Both the position numbers and the translations under genes were made by a program. A stretch of 64,000 nucleotides of DNA from Hymenobacter actinosclerus. GTDB lineage: Bacteria; Bacteroidota; Bacteroidia; Cytophagales; Hymenobacteraceae. Positions 16,213-24,479 of the stretch are shown piece after piece. Numbering within the stretch: position 1 is the stretch's first letter; each line of letters starts with the position of its first letter. The stretch is taken from NCBI RefSeq assembly GCF_900111515.1, contig NZ_FOHS01000004.1, positions 124,001 through 188,000 of the forward strand, read 5' to 3'. The notes beneath the pieces were generated by a model that worked only from the letters and a program-made list of their open reading frames with translations, was not told where the DNA came from and ran no database searches.

Positions 16213-16995
16213 TCAGCCATTGAAAGCCGGCAGGGCGGCCCACAGGCGGGCAAACTCGGTGGCGTAGGCGGCAATCAGGGCGGGGTCGGGGCTGATGAGC
16301 AGGTTTTCCTGGTTGAGCTCGGCTGCCGAGCGGGTCCAGTTGTAGGAGCCGGTGAGCACCCGCTGGTCGTCGGCCAGGGCAAACTTGTGGTGCATGTGGT
16401 TGCGGCTTTCATCGAGGTGCACGGCAATGCCGCCCTGCTGCAACATGCGTACATCGGAGCCCCGGTCGAGCACCTTTTCGTTGTCGGTGAGCAGGCGCAC
16501 GCGCACGCCCCGGCGGTGGGCGGCCAGCAGCTCGTCGCTCAGGCGGTTGTCGGCCACGGTAAATACGCACACATTCAGCGTCTGGCGGGCCTGCTGAATA
16601 AAGCGCTGAATGGCGGCCACGCAGTCGTCGTTGGGGCTGAAATACACCCGCGCGGCCTCCGCAGTGGCGGCCGGACCAGATGAGGGCTTCGGGAGCGGGC
16701 GCAGCTCGGCCGCCGGGGGCTCGCCTGGCGCCGGTGGCCCGGCAGGGGTGGGCAGCAGGGCGCTGGCCGCCTCCAGCCACTCTACTATGGCTTTGTCTTT
16801 GAAGGTGTTGAAGTGGTTTTTGGCCAGCCCGAACAGCTGGCGGCGCAGGGCTTCGAGGTTGCCGTGGCGGTGCTGGAACTCGGTCAGCTGGTCGCGTAAC
16901 TGGGCTGCCTCGGCCGCCGAAAGGTTTACGTCGGCAAAAGCCTGGCGAAACTGGTTGAGCAGCTCGGAAACGGGAGGAGTAGTGGGTTGGGCCAT
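16213..16995 (-). CDS. Phospholipase D-like domain protein (single HKD)
   Basis: The 260-residue protein has a helical N-terminal region (about 1-75), a Pro/Ala-rich linker (about 81-115) and a PLD-like domain (about 117-255). A single HxKx4D motif is complete (His202, Lys204, Asp209) and is followed by GSYNWTRSAAELNQEN, a typical sequence for the Nuc/mitoPLD type of nuclease or lipase that works as a dimer. There is no signal peptide, so it is cytoplasmic and may act on nucleic acids. A longer upstream frame is out of context; the ATG at 16995 is chosen. Confidence 0.82.
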   Translation of the reverse strand: MAQPTTPPVSELLNQFRQAFADVNLSAAEAAQLRDQLTEFQHRHGNLEALRRQLFGLAKNHFNTFKDKAIVEWLEAASALLPTPAGPPAPGEPPAAELRPLPKPSSGPAATAEAARVYFSPNDDCVAAIQRFIQQARQTLNVCVFTVADNRLSDELLAAHRRGVRVRLLTDNEKVLDRGSDVRMLQQGGIAVHLDESRNHMHHKFALADDQRVLTGSYNWTRSAAELNQENLLISPDPALIAAYATEFARLWAALPAFNG

Positions 16996-17071
16996 GCCGG
17001 AAGGTACGGCAAACTGCCCGACCCGTTGGCCCGGGCAGCCCGGCAACAGTATCCGGACTATCCGCGCCGAA

Positions 17072-18265
17072 TTACAGCACCACGCTTTCCGGCGGCGCCA
17101 GCTGCCGGGCCACCAGCGCCTGGGCCTCGGCCAGGGCAACGGCCGAGGGCTCGTGCAACAGCCGGGTGAGGCCGGGCGTAGCCGCCCGGGGGTTGGCATC
17201 CCAAAGGCCCGAATGGTGCCAGGGCTTGAGGTGGTCCCAGTCGGGCCTATCGATAATGGGGTAGAGGCAGACACCCAGCAGCGGCACGCCGGCCGCCAGG
17301 GTTTTCACGGCTTCCGCGGCCACCATGCGCAGCCAGGCGGGCCGGTCGATGCCGGGGTGGCTGGTTTCGGTGAGCACCACCGGGCGGTTGTACCGCTCGT
17401 AGGCCTCGGCCAGCAGCGAGCTAAGCGGCCGGAAGCGCGGGTCGTTTCTTTCGTTGCCCCAGGGCAGGGTTTTGTAGGGTTCCAGCTGCCATTCGTTGTC
17501 GTAGTAGAAGTTGAAGCCCAGCAGGTCGAGGTACTCGGGCCGGCCGCCCAGGTCGGGGCAAAGGCGGCCGGCCAGCATATCCACGCTCTGGAACTGGTTG
17601 CGGTGGGCCTCCTGGGCCCGGCGCACTTCGGCCGGCCCGGCCCGGCGGCGCGGCACAATGTTGAGCAGCGGTTCGGTGGTGAGGATGCGCACCGCGGGGT
17701 CGGCCTCGCGCAGGGCGGCCACGCCCTCAATGTAGGCCCGCATCAGGCCGCGCTTCACTTCCCAGCCCTGCCCCACGCAGTAGGGTGAGGTGCCGCGCAC
17801 GTCGCCGCCCAGCCAGCTCATAAAGCTCACCTCGTTGATGGGCGTGATAATAAGCACGTCGTCGGGCCGCTGCTGCCGGTAGAAGTCGATGAAAGCCCGG
17901 CACAGGGCCGTGAAGCGGCGGGCGAACAGCGGGTGCAGCGGCGTCAGGTCGTCGGGGTAGCCGAAGTGGCACAGGTCCCAGACCTGCTGAATGCCGTGGC
18001 GGCGGCCCGCGTCGAGCAGCACCTGCACGGTGCTCCAGTCGTACTCGTAGGGCCGGCGCTCCACCTGGCTCCAGCGGATGCCCTCGCGCACGGTGCCCAG
18101 CTGGTGCTGCCGGATGAGCTCGTAATCGGCGTCGAGCAGCGGCAAATGGCCGGTCAGGCTAAGAAAATCGACCCGGTTGCCGAAGGCGTTAAGCTGGTCG
18201 GTACACTCGAAACCGGCCATCCAGAACGAGGCAAACGGCGAATCGGCGGTAGCGGGAAAGAGCAT
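17072..18265 (-). CDS. Clan-A glycoside hydrolase-like protein (GH1-like)
   Basis: A 397-residue protein with a TIM-barrel sequence pattern. The acid/base glutamate is suggested at Glu145 (TPINE) and the nucleophile at Glu300 (VVLTETSH), as in beta-glucosidases and related clan-A enzymes. No signal peptide is present, so it would be cytoplasmic. Substrate is unknown; proteins of this kind are often annotated as beta-glucosidase. The gene lies 76 bases upstream of the PLD gene, on the same strand, and could be cotranscribed. Confidence 0.72.
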   Translation of the reverse strand: MLFPATADSPFASFWMAGFECTDQLNAFGNRVDFLSLTGHLPLLDADYELIRQHQLGTVREGIRWSQVERRPYEYDWSTVQVLLDAGRRHGIQQVWDLCHFGYPDDLTPLHPLFARRFTALCRAFIDFYRQQRPDDVLIITPINEVSFMSWLGGDVRGTSPYCVGQGWEVKRGLMRAYIEGVAALREADPAVRILTTEPLLNIVPRRRAGPAEVRRAQEAHRNQFQSVDMLAGRLCPDLGGRPEYLDLLGFNFYYDNEWQLEPYKTLPWGNERNDPRFRPLSSLLAEAYERYNRPVVLTETSHPGIDRPAWLRMVAAEAVKTLAAGVPLLGVCLYPIIDRPDWDHLKPWHHSGLWDANPRAATPGLTRLLHEPSAVALAEAQALVARQLAPPESVVL

Positions 18266-18289
18266 TAAGGGCGCGTTGGTGAAAGAAAA

Positions 18290-18332
18290 GAGGACGATAA
18301 GGCGTCCGGCGGCCGGCGCTTCATCGTCCTCT
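18290..18332 (-). terminator. Hairpin terminator downstream of the CDF gene
   Basis: Imperfect stem GAGGACGATAAGGCG / CGCTTCATCGTCCTC, followed on the reverse strand by TTTTCTTTC. Placed to end the transporter transcript before the glycosidase-like gene. Confidence 0.6.
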
Positions 18333-18382
18333 ATACCTGCAAAAACCGCTGGGGGTTAGGGCTGGGCTTGCTAGCGTCGGGC

Positions 18383-19345
18383 TTAGAAGGGCGGCTTGAA
18401 CGCGGCCGGAGTAACCGGCTGGCGCTGCTTCTGGGTGATGGATTTGGCCTCGATGAAGATGCGCTGGAACTCCGGATACTTGGCCCGGATGGCGTCCTGG
18501 AGCTGGTCGATGGCCACTTCCACCTCCGTGGCCGAAAGCGCGTCGTCGAAGTCGACATCGAGGGCCAGAATAACGTCGGCGGGGCCCAGGTACATGGTGA
18601 GGGGCGGGCGCAGATTGTGCACGCCCGGCTGCTGGCGGCCGATGGCCTGCAAGTCGGCCAGCACCACCTCGTTTACACCCTCGCCTACCAGCAGGGTCCG
18701 GGTCCGGCTCACCAGAAACACGGCTACCACCATCAGCAGCAGGCCAATAGCCACGGAAGCGGCCCCGTCGAGGAAGGGGTTGTTGAGCATGTGGCCGAAG
18801 AACACGCCGGCCAGCGCCAGCACCAGGCCCGCCAGCGCGGCCAGGTTTTCGAGCACCGAGGCGTAGATGGCCGGGTCGTGGCTGGTGCTCAGGATTTTCC
18901 AGAAGCTGGTGTTTTTGTCGCTGGTGCCCGCATACAGGGCCTTTATGGCCAGCCAGCTGGCCCAGGTTTCAAAGCAGGCAGCCACGCCCAGCACCACGTA
19001 GTTCCAGAGCGGGTCGGTGAGCGGCTCGGGGTGCTCGATGTGCTTGATGCCCTCGTAAAACGACATGCCCCCGCCGATGGCGAAAATCAGCACGGCCACA
19101 ATCAACCCCCAGAAATACAGCTCCTTGGAGCGCCCGAACGGGTGGCGCGCGTCGGCCGGCTTCCGGCTCTGCCTGATGCCGTAGAGCAGCAGCACGGAGT
19201 TGCCGCTGTCGACGAGCGAGTGAATGCCCTCGGAGAGCATGGCCGATGAGCCGGTAAAGAACGCGGCCACAAACTTGCTGACGGCAATGCCCACGTTGGC
19301 CGCCAGGCCGCCATATAGAGCTGATTTAGAAGAGCCTCCGGCCAT
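18383..19345 (-). CDS. Cation diffusion facilitator family transporter
   Basis: The 320-residue inner-membrane protein has six hydrophobic helices (about 10-30, 40-60, 78-98, 113-133, 165-185, 190-212) and a C-terminal cytoplasmic ferredoxin-like domain. Metal-site signatures of CDF exporters are present: SEGIHSLVDSGNSVLLL in the second helix and a paired site around HDPAIYASVLENLAALAG in helix five. The long helix 3 region HPFGRSKELYFWGL is characteristic of the family branch related to SLC30A9. It would export Zn, Fe, Mn or similar divalent ions in exchange for protons; the metal cannot be told. Confidence 0.9.
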   Translation of the reverse strand: MAGGSSKSALYGGLAANVGIAVSKFVAAFFTGSSAMLSEGIHSLVDSGNSVLLLYGIRQSRKPADARHPFGRSKELYFWGLIVAVLIFAIGGGMSFYEGIKHIEHPEPLTDPLWNYVVLGVAACFETWASWLAIKALYAGTSDKNTSFWKILSTSHDPAIYASVLENLAALAGLVLALAGVFFGHMLNNPFLDGAASVAIGLLLMVVAVFLVSRTRTLLVGEGVNEVVLADLQAIGRQQPGVHNLRPPLTMYLGPADVILALDVDFDDALSATEVEVAIDQLQDAIRAKYPEFQRIFIEAKSITQKQRQPVTPAAFKPPF

Positions 19346-19397
19346 ATGCGGTGAGGTGGTGAAGTGGTGAATAGTGAGTTGACGGGCCAGGGCCCTG

Positions 19398-19499
19398 GCA
19401 TTCTGAGCTTGCGAAGAACCTATGCAGAAGGCAACATCAAACGGTAGCTTCTGTACAGGTCCTTCGTCCTCGCTTGATGCGCGACATGCTCAGGATGGC
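19398..19499. repeat. Palindromic intergenic element, GTCAT family, copy 5 (degenerate)
   Basis: Left arm CATTCTGAGCTTGCGAAGAACCTATGCAGAAG resembles copy 4; the right arm GTCCTTCGTCCTCGCTTGATGCGCGACATGCTCAGGATG resembles copy 7. The element therefore looks chimeric and has lost its terminal GTC. Confidence 0.7.
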
Positions 19500-19627
19500 A
19501 GGCGGGCGAGCGGTGCGCGGTGGTGTGGCGCCCGGCTGCCGGTTCGTACGGGGCGGGCGGGGCCGAAGTTAGCGCCGGGCCCAAACAATCTGCCCGAATC
19601 CGGCTTTACCAGCCCTATCTTGCTGCT

Positions 19628-20995
19628 ATGCCCGAACCCGCCGCCGCTACTGCTTCTGCCCCCCTGAGCCGCCGCCTCGGGCTGGTGCAGGCCACCGCCC
19701 TCAACATGATCGACATGGTGGGCATCGGGCCCTTCGTGACACTGCCGCTGGTGATGGGCTTTATGGGCCCCAACTTTCTGCTGGCCTGGCTGGTGGGCGC
19801 GGCCCTGAGCCTAGCCGACGGCTTTATCTGGAGCGAGCTGGGCGCGGCTCACCCCGAAGCCGGCGGCTCGTACCGCTTCCTCAAGCTGGCCTACGGCGAG
19901 CATAAGTGGGGCCGGCTGATGTCGTTTCTGTACGTGTGGCAGACGCTGGTGCAGGCCCCGCTGGTGGTGGCCTCGGGCGCCATTGGCTTCGCGCAGTATT
20001 TCGCCTACCTCGTGCCCTTGCCGCAGTGGTGGCAGCCCAAGCTGGTGGCCGGCGTGGTGGTGCTGCTGCTCATAGCCCTGCTCTACCGCCGCATTGAGGC
20101 CGTGGGCCGGCTGGGCGTGGCGCTCTGGATAGGGGTGCTGGGGCTGCTGGCCTGGCTGATTTTCGGCGGCCTCACCCACGCCAGCATCCCCGTTAGCTGG
20201 CTGCCCGAGGGCGGTATCGGGGCGCTGCCGGGCGTGCTGCTGTCGGTGGCCATGGGGCAGGCCACGGTCAAAACCATCTACTCCTACCTCGGCTACTACA
20301 ACGTGTGCCATCTGGGCGGCGAGGTGAAGGAGCCCCAGAAGCTGATTCCGCGCAGCATTTTCCTGAGCATCCTGGGCATCATGACGCTGTACCTGCTCAT
20401 GAACTGGAGCGTGGCCTCGGTTATTCCGTGGCAGGAGGCCCGGCACTCCGAGTTTATCGTGAGCTTGTTCATCGAGAAGCTCTACGGGGCCACGGCCGCC
20501 AAAATGGCCACCGCGCTGGTGCTGTGGGTGGCGTTTGCCTCGCTGTTTGCGGTGCTGCTGGGCTACTCGCGCATTCCCTACGCGGCGGCCGCCGACGGTG
20601 AGTTTCTGCCCATCTTCGCCAAAACTCATCCCACCAAGCACTTCCCGCACGTGTCGCTGCTGCTGCTCGGGGGCGTGGGCTTCGTGTTCAGTCTATTGTT
20701 CCGGCTGGGCGAGGTTATCAGCGCCATTCTGGCCATGCGGATTCTGGTGCAGTTCGTGGGCCAGGCCGTGGGGCTAGTGCTGCTGCGGCGCCGCAACGGC
20801 ACGGCCCACCTGCCCTTCAAAATGCCGCTGTACCCGCTGCCCGTGGTGGTGGCCGTGGTGGTGTGGCTGTGGGTGCTCGTGAGTACGGGCTGGGTGTTTG
20901 TGGTATCGGGGGTAGCCGTTACGGCCGCCGGCGTGGGCGCCTTCCTGCTATGGAGCCGCCAGCTCCGGCGCTGGCCGTTTGAGAAGGTCGGCTAG
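19628..20995 (+). CDS. APC family amino-acid permease
   Basis: A 455-residue membrane protein with about twelve hydrophobic helices and the N-terminal APC signature (TALNMIDMVGIGPFVTLPLVMGFMGPNF) in the unwound first helix. It would import amino acids or amines by proton symport or exchange; the substrate is unknown. The ATG at 19628 follows a TATCTTG sequence after only five bases, so the mRNA may have almost no leader. The last four bases overlap the 3' end of the convergent toxin-like gene. Confidence 0.88.
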   Translation: MPEPAAATASAPLSRRLGLVQATALNMIDMVGIGPFVTLPLVMGFMGPNFLLAWLVGAALSLADGFIWSELGAAHPEAGGSYRFLKLAYGEHKWGRLMSFLYVWQTLVQAPLVVASGAIGFAQYFAYLVPLPQWWQPKLVAGVVVLLLIALLYRRIEAVGRLGVALWIGVLGLLAWLIFGGLTHASIPVSWLPEGGIGALPGVLLSVAMGQATVKTIYSYLGYYNVCHLGGEVKEPQKLIPRSIFLSILGIMTLYLLMNWSVASVIPWQEARHSEFIVSLFIEKLYGATAAKMATALVLWVAFASLFAVLLGYSRIPYAAAADGEFLPIFAKTHPTKHFPHVSLLLLGGVGFVFSLLFRLGEVISAILAMRILVQFVGQAVGLVLLRRRNGTAHLPFKMPLYPLPVVVAVVVWLWVLVSTGWVFVVSGVAVTAAGVGAFLLWSRQLRRWPFEKVG

Positions 20996-21318
20996 CCCTG
21001 GGGCAGGCTGAGCTGGTCGGGGTTGCGCAAGGTGGAGTAGGCATACACGAAAACCAGCTCGGTAGCGTGCACCTCATAAACCACCGCGTATTGCCGGCTG
21101 AGCACGGCCCGGCGCAGCACGCGGTCTGGCGCCAGCCTGAAAGGATATACCGGAAACGCGAGCGGAAAGGGCGCGATGGTGTCGAAGGCAAAATCTGTCA
21201 GCCGCTTCACCAGCTCCCGGCCTTCGCGGGCCCCGCGCTGCCCGGCCCATTGCTCCAGCTCCAACAGCGAGTCCAGGAAACCCTGGAGCAATACCAGTTC
21301 CCGTCCTCCAACAGTCAT
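20992..21318 (-). CDS. RelE/ParE-type toxin-like protein
   Basis: The 108-residue protein has the usual size and pattern of ParE/RelE toxins: N-terminal helices (FLDSLLELEQWAGQRGAREGRELVKRL) followed by a beta-sheet core (FPVYPFRLAPDRVLRRAVLSRQYAVVYEVHATELVFVYAYSTLRNP). Its start overlaps the stop of the upstream small gene by four bases (ATGA), the common toxin-antitoxin arrangement. Activity would be inhibition of translation or gyrase, but no catalytic residue can be claimed. The gene is tail-to-tail with the APC permease. Confidence 0.7.
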   Translation of the reverse strand: MTVGGRELVLLQGFLDSLLELEQWAGQRGAREGRELVKRLTDFAFDTIAPFPLAFPVYPFRLAPDRVLRRAVLSRQYAVVYEVHATELVFVYAYSTLRNPDQLSLPQG

Positions 21319-21521
21319 AGCCCTAGTTGGCTCAAGCCCTCTTCCCAGGTTAGCCGGGGAGAATTCAACGAATCCTGAATGCGCAGCTGCAATTCGCCCG
21401 TTGGCTCATCGGTTCCCAGAGCGTGAAACCGGATGGCATTGCCCTTACGCAACCCTTCCAGAATGGTCAATACCATATCTTCATCTTCGGGAGCAAGCAC
21501 ATCTAGTACAAACGTTTTCAT
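21315..21521 (-). CDS. Probable cognate antitoxin (68 aa)
   Basis: A small acidic protein (MKTFVLDVLAPEDEDMVLTI...) overlapping the downstream toxin gene by four bases and translated first, as expected for an antitoxin. It lacks a recognisable helix-turn-helix or AbrB motif, so autoregulation is not evident. The C-terminal half (TGELQLRIQDSLNSPRLTWEEGLSQLGL) could wrap the toxin. Antitoxin function is inferred from position and partner only. Confidence 0.55.
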   Translation of the reverse strand: MKTFVLDVLAPEDEDMVLTILEGLRKGNAIRFHALGTDEPTGELQLRIQDSLNSPRLTWEEGLSQLGL

Positions 21522-21529
21522 ACTCTAAG

Positions 21530-22060
21530 CTACAAAGAATCCCGCGTTGCCGCTCCGGCCAGCCGCTTCTCGTAGCAGAAGAACCGCAGCCCCGGCCGGA
21601 AAGCCAGCGTGATTTCGCCCGCGAACCGGTAGCCCAGCTTGGGGAACAGGCGTTGGGTGGCGGCGTTTTCGGAGTTGGTGTCCACCCGTAGCACCCGCAG
21701 GCCCTGCTGCCGGGCCAGGGTTTCGGCCTGGGCCAGCAGCGCGGCCGCTACGCCCCGGCCCTGGGCCGCCGGCGCCACCGCCAGCCGGTGGATTACCAGG
21801 GCCGGCTCGGCAAAGTCCCAATCGGCCTGGGCGTACTCGGCATCCTGGTCGTTGTGGGTGAGGGCCGCGAAACCCGCCAGCTGCCCGTCCAGCTCCGCCA
21901 CCCACAGATGGCCCGCTTTTAGGTCGGCGCGGAACACGGCCTCGTTGGGATAGTCGGCCGACCATTGCTGGTTGCCGGCCGTCTGCATCAACGGCACCAC
22001 CTGGGCCAGTAGAGCGAGTATGGCCGGCAGGTCGGCGGGGGTGGCGAGGCGGAGGGTCAT
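21530..22060 (-). CDS. GNAT family N-acetyltransferase
   Basis: A 176-residue acetyltransferase with the acetyl-CoA-binding motif RLAVAPAAQGRGVAAALL (Q/R-x-x-G-x-G/A) at about 91-108 and the following GLRVLRVDTNSENAATQRLFPKLGYRFAGE typical of GNAT proteins. It would acetylate an amine of a small molecule or protein. The gene lies eight bases upstream of the toxin-antitoxin pair on the same strand, so the three may form one transcript. Upstream is a long palindrome. Confidence 0.9.
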   Translation of the reverse strand: MTLRLATPADLPAILALLAQVVPLMQTAGNQQWSADYPNEAVFRADLKAGHLWVAELDGQLAGFAALTHNDQDAEYAQADWDFAEPALVIHRLAVAPAAQGRGVAAALLAQAETLARQQGLRVLRVDTNSENAATQRLFPKLGYRFAGEITLAFRPGLRFFCYEKRLAGAATRDSL

Positions 22061-22069
22061 ACGTAATGG

Positions 22070-22242
22070 TCGTTTTGGCGTGGCGCCTCACCCCCTAGCC
22101 CCCTCTCCGAAAAAGGAGAGGGGGGACTAGAAGCTAGTATTTAGTTTAGTTGTGGCTGCTCTGATTCTAGAAAGCTAAAAACTAGTTCCCCCTCTCCTTT
22201 TTCGGAGAGGGGGCTAGGGGGTGAGGCGCCACGCCAAAACGA
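22070..22242. repeat. Long palindromic element of the CCTCACCCCC type
   Basis: Two arms of about 60 bases, matching with at most one or two differences (22070-22130 and 22182-22242), enclose a 50-base AT-rich centre. Each arm itself contains the smaller dyad CCCCTCTCC / GGAGAGGGG. It lies between the GNAT gene start and the end of hemB, both on the reverse strand. The element has no reading frame and is not related to the GTCAT family. Confidence 0.9.
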
Positions 22243-22253
22243 TTTCCTTTCCC

Positions 22254-23246
22254 CTACCCGCGGCGCAACACTTCGGCGGCTTCTTTGGCGAAGTAGGTCA
22301 GGATGGCGTCGGCGCCGGCGCGCTTGATGCTGAGCAGCACTTCCAGCATGGTCTTTTCGCCGTCGAGCCAGCCTTGCTGGGCGGCGGCTTTTACCATGGC
22401 GTACTCGCCCGATACGTTGTAGGCCGTGACGGGCAGGTTGGTGTGCTGCTTGACGTCCATAATCACGTCGAGGTAGCTCAGGGCGGGCTTTACCATCACC
22501 ATGTCGGCGCCTTCCTGCTCGTCGAGGGCCAGCTCGCGCAGGGCCTCGCGGCGGTTGGCGGGGTTCATCTGGTAGCTTTTCTTGTCGCCTTTTTTGGGGG
22601 CCGAGTCCAGCGCGTCGCGGAAGGGGCCGTAGAAGGCCGAGGCGTACTTGGCCGTGTAGCTCATGATGCTCACGTGCTGGAAGGCGTTCTGGTCGAGCAC
22701 TTCCCGAATCCAGGCTACGCGGCCGTCCATCATGTCGCTCGGGCCGATAATGTCGGCGCCGGCGCGGGCCTGGGCCAGGGCCATCTGGCCGAGCACTTCC
22801 AGCGAGGCGTCGTTGAGAATCTCGCCCGATTCGGCGTCTACCACGCCGTCGTGGCCGTCGGAGGAGTAGGGGTCCATGGCCACGTCGGTCATCAGCACCA
22901 CCTCCGGAAACTGCCGCCGGATGTCGGCCACCGTCTTCAGGTACAATCCCTCGGGGTTGGCCGACTCGCGGGCCAGCCGGTCCTTCAGCCCGTCGTTGAT
23001 GCTCGGAAACGGCGCGAACGAGTGGATGCCCAGCTCCACGCAGCGCCCGATTTCATCGATAATCCGGTCGGCCGAATACCGGAAAATACCGGGCATCGAC
23101 TTGACTTCGACTTGCTGGTTCTGGCCCTCAATAAGAAAGAGCGGAAAGATAAGGTTGTGGGCTGTGAGGCGGGTTTCCTGCACCATGTCGCGGATTACCT
23201 GCGACTTGCGGTTGCGGCGCGGACGGTTAGTGGGTACTTGGGGCAT
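22254..23246 (-). CDS. hemB: Delta-aminolevulinic acid dehydratase (porphobilinogen synthase)
   Basis: The 330-residue cytoplasmic enzyme condenses two 5-aminolevulinate molecules to porphobilinogen in tetrapyrrole (heme) synthesis. The Schiff-base lysines are Lys200 (SYTAKYAS) and Lys253 (MVKPAL). The metal-site segment reads DVAMDPYSSDGHDG, with Asp and Ala in place of the cysteines of zinc enzymes, so it is the magnesium-type form. Length is typical. A TACCTTTG box lies 40 bases upstream of the ATG. No other heme gene is nearby. Confidence 0.97.
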   Translation of the reverse strand: MPQVPTNRPRRNRKSQVIRDMVQETRLTAHNLIFPLFLIEGQNQQVEVKSMPGIFRYSADRIIDEIGRCVELGIHSFAPFPSINDGLKDRLARESANPEGLYLKTVADIRRQFPEVVLMTDVAMDPYSSDGHDGVVDAESGEILNDASLEVLGQMALAQARAGADIIGPSDMMDGRVAWIREVLDQNAFQHVSIMSYTAKYASAFYGPFRDALDSAPKKGDKKSYQMNPANRREALRELALDEQEGADMVMVKPALSYLDVIMDVKQHTNLPVTAYNVSGEYAMVKAAAQQGWLDGEKTMLEVLLSIKRAGADAILTYFAKEAAEVLRRG

Positions 23247-23286
23247 GGATAGTTTCGATTGGTAAGACCAGCTAGAACAACGGCCG

Positions 23287-23294
23287 CAAAGGTA
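23287..23294 (-). promoter_or_regulatory. -7 box of hemB
   Basis: Reverse-strand TACCTTTG, exact match to TAnnTTTG, 40 bases before the hemB start. Confidence 0.55.
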
Positions 23295-23324
23295 AGGTTG
23301 CGCGGGGCGGCAGGGAGAAGCCGC

Positions 23325-23846
23325 CTACTTGCCTCGCCAGCTGCCGACCCACCAACGTGCCAGAAGTAAATAGCCGGGAACGAAGAGCAGCAAGCCTACA
23401 GTCAGCCCAGTTGAACCCCCGATAACTAAGCCGGTTATAATGCCCGCTAGTGCCAGGATATCTCCGCCAATCAAGTAAGCTGTGTCGGATATACCCTTCT
23501 CACGGGGTGCTGGTAGCACAGGTTTCGATGGCGAAGGTGGCGTAGCAGGTGCCGCGGCCACTTGGCGGTTCTTCTGCCACGCCAACTCGTGGAAAGGCCA
23601 ATGCGGGGGCTTGTCCTGGCTGGGTGGAGTGGTGCTGACGGGGAGCGTGGCTGTAGAAGAAGGGGTTGGGAGCAGCAAATAAGGCTTGGTAGCCGAAGCT
23701 GCTCCAGAATCGGTGGCTGGAGGCGCCAAGCGGCGGGGCGGGGCCGCCACGACTAATTCCGGGGGCAGTGGCACCGGTACCCGTGCTCCGCGACACCCGC
23801 CAACAAGTAGTCCGGCTAGCAGCCACAACATTGGACCCCGCTCCAT
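23325..23846 (-). CDS. Lipoprotein with Pro-rich linker and C-terminal membrane helices
   Basis: About 173 residues. The N terminus (MERGPMLWLLAGLLVGGC) contains a lipobox ending at LVGGC. A proline- and threonine-rich stretch (about residues 25-115) leads to two hydrophobic helices (LIGGDILALAGIITGLVIGG and GLTVGLLLFVPGYLLLA). The start could be 23846 or the internal Met at 23831. The C-terminal part aligns by eye with that of the gene directly upstream (GG...L..AGI..GL..GG..GL.VG...L...GY), so the two are tandem paralogues; they are five bases apart. Function unknown. Confidence 0.65.
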   Translation of the reverse strand: MERGPMLWLLAGLLVGGCRGARVPVPLPPELVVAAPPRRLAPPATDSGAASATKPYLLLPTPSSTATLPVSTTPPSQDKPPHWPFHELAWQKNRQVAAAPATPPSPSKPVLPAPREKGISDTAYLIGGDILALAGIITGLVIGGSTGLTVGLLLFVPGYLLLARWWVGSWRGK

Positions 23847-23850
23847 CCCC

Positions 23851-24390
23851 TCACATATTGAAGAACTCCTGAAACACCTCCAGCCAGGCCTGCCGGCCGC
23901 CAATGCCCAGTACCACAAAGTAGTAGCCCAGCAGCACCAGCGCCGCCCCCACGCCCAGCCCCAGCCAGCCGCCCAGCAGCAAACCGCCCACGATGCCCGC
24001 CACCACCAGCGCGCCGCCCAGCACCCAGTGCAGCGTATCGGCGCGGTCGGTGCGGGCGGCCGTTGCCGGCCGGCGGGCCCGCAGCGGCGTCAGTGTCCGA
24101 AGTTGGCGCCCGGTCCGCTTTAACTGTGGCGCGGGCCGGGCCAGAGCCGCCACGGCCGCTGGGGGCACTGTGGCGCCAGCCACCGCAGCTACGGGCGGGC
24201 TGGTCACCAGCGGAACAGGCGCTGTGGGCAAAGTCGCTGCCGCCGCTACGGGCGCAGCAGCGGCAAGCGTAACCGCTGGTGAGCCAAGCTGCGTTGCCGG
24301 CCGAAACGAAAACGCGGCCTGTTCGCTGCGGCAGCCTATGGCCAGCAGCAGCCCGGCCAGCCACCAGCTTCCGCGAAGGATTTTTTGCAT
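23851..24390 (-). CDS. Lipoprotein, tandem paralogue of the next gene
   Basis: A 179-residue protein with a lipobox at LLAIGC (residue about 20), an Ala/Pro/Val-rich linker (about 35-115, low complexity) and a C-terminal pair of hydrophobic helices (VLGGALVVAGIVGGLLLGGWLGLGVGAALVLLGYYFVV split by glycines). It shares architecture with the downstream lipoprotein and probably arose with it by duplication. Short repeats of Pro-Val-Ala suggest fast evolution of the linker. Its role is unknown; a spacer anchored at both ends of the envelope is one possibility. Confidence 0.65.
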   Translation of the reverse strand: MQKILRGSWWLAGLLLAIGCRSEQAAFSFRPATQLGSPAVTLAAAAPVAAAATLPTAPVPLVTSPPVAAVAGATVPPAAVAALARPAPQLKRTGRQLRTLTPLRARRPATAARTDRADTLHWVLGGALVVAGIVGGLLLGGWLGLGVGAALVLLGYYFVVLGIGGRQAWLEVFQEFFNM

Positions 24391-24401
24391 GGCCGCAAGA
24401 T

Positions 24402-24444
24402 AAAAACAAACCGCGGCGGCCTCCGCCCTCGGAAGCCGCCGCGG
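24402..24444 (-). terminator. Hairpin terminator of the 77-aa lipoprotein gene
   Basis: Stem CCGCGGCGGCTTCC / GGAGGCCGCCGCGG (one mismatch) on the reverse strand followed by TTTGTTTTTA. Confidence 0.8.
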
Positions 24445-24479
24445 CGGTTCAACAGGCTAGCACTGCCAGCCGGCGCCGC

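Noticed and set aside
19300..22100. A defence island
   Set aside because: The only candidate is the small toxin-antitoxin-like pair; no nuclease, helicase, methylase or other defence gene is near, and the neighbours are ordinary transport and metabolic genes.
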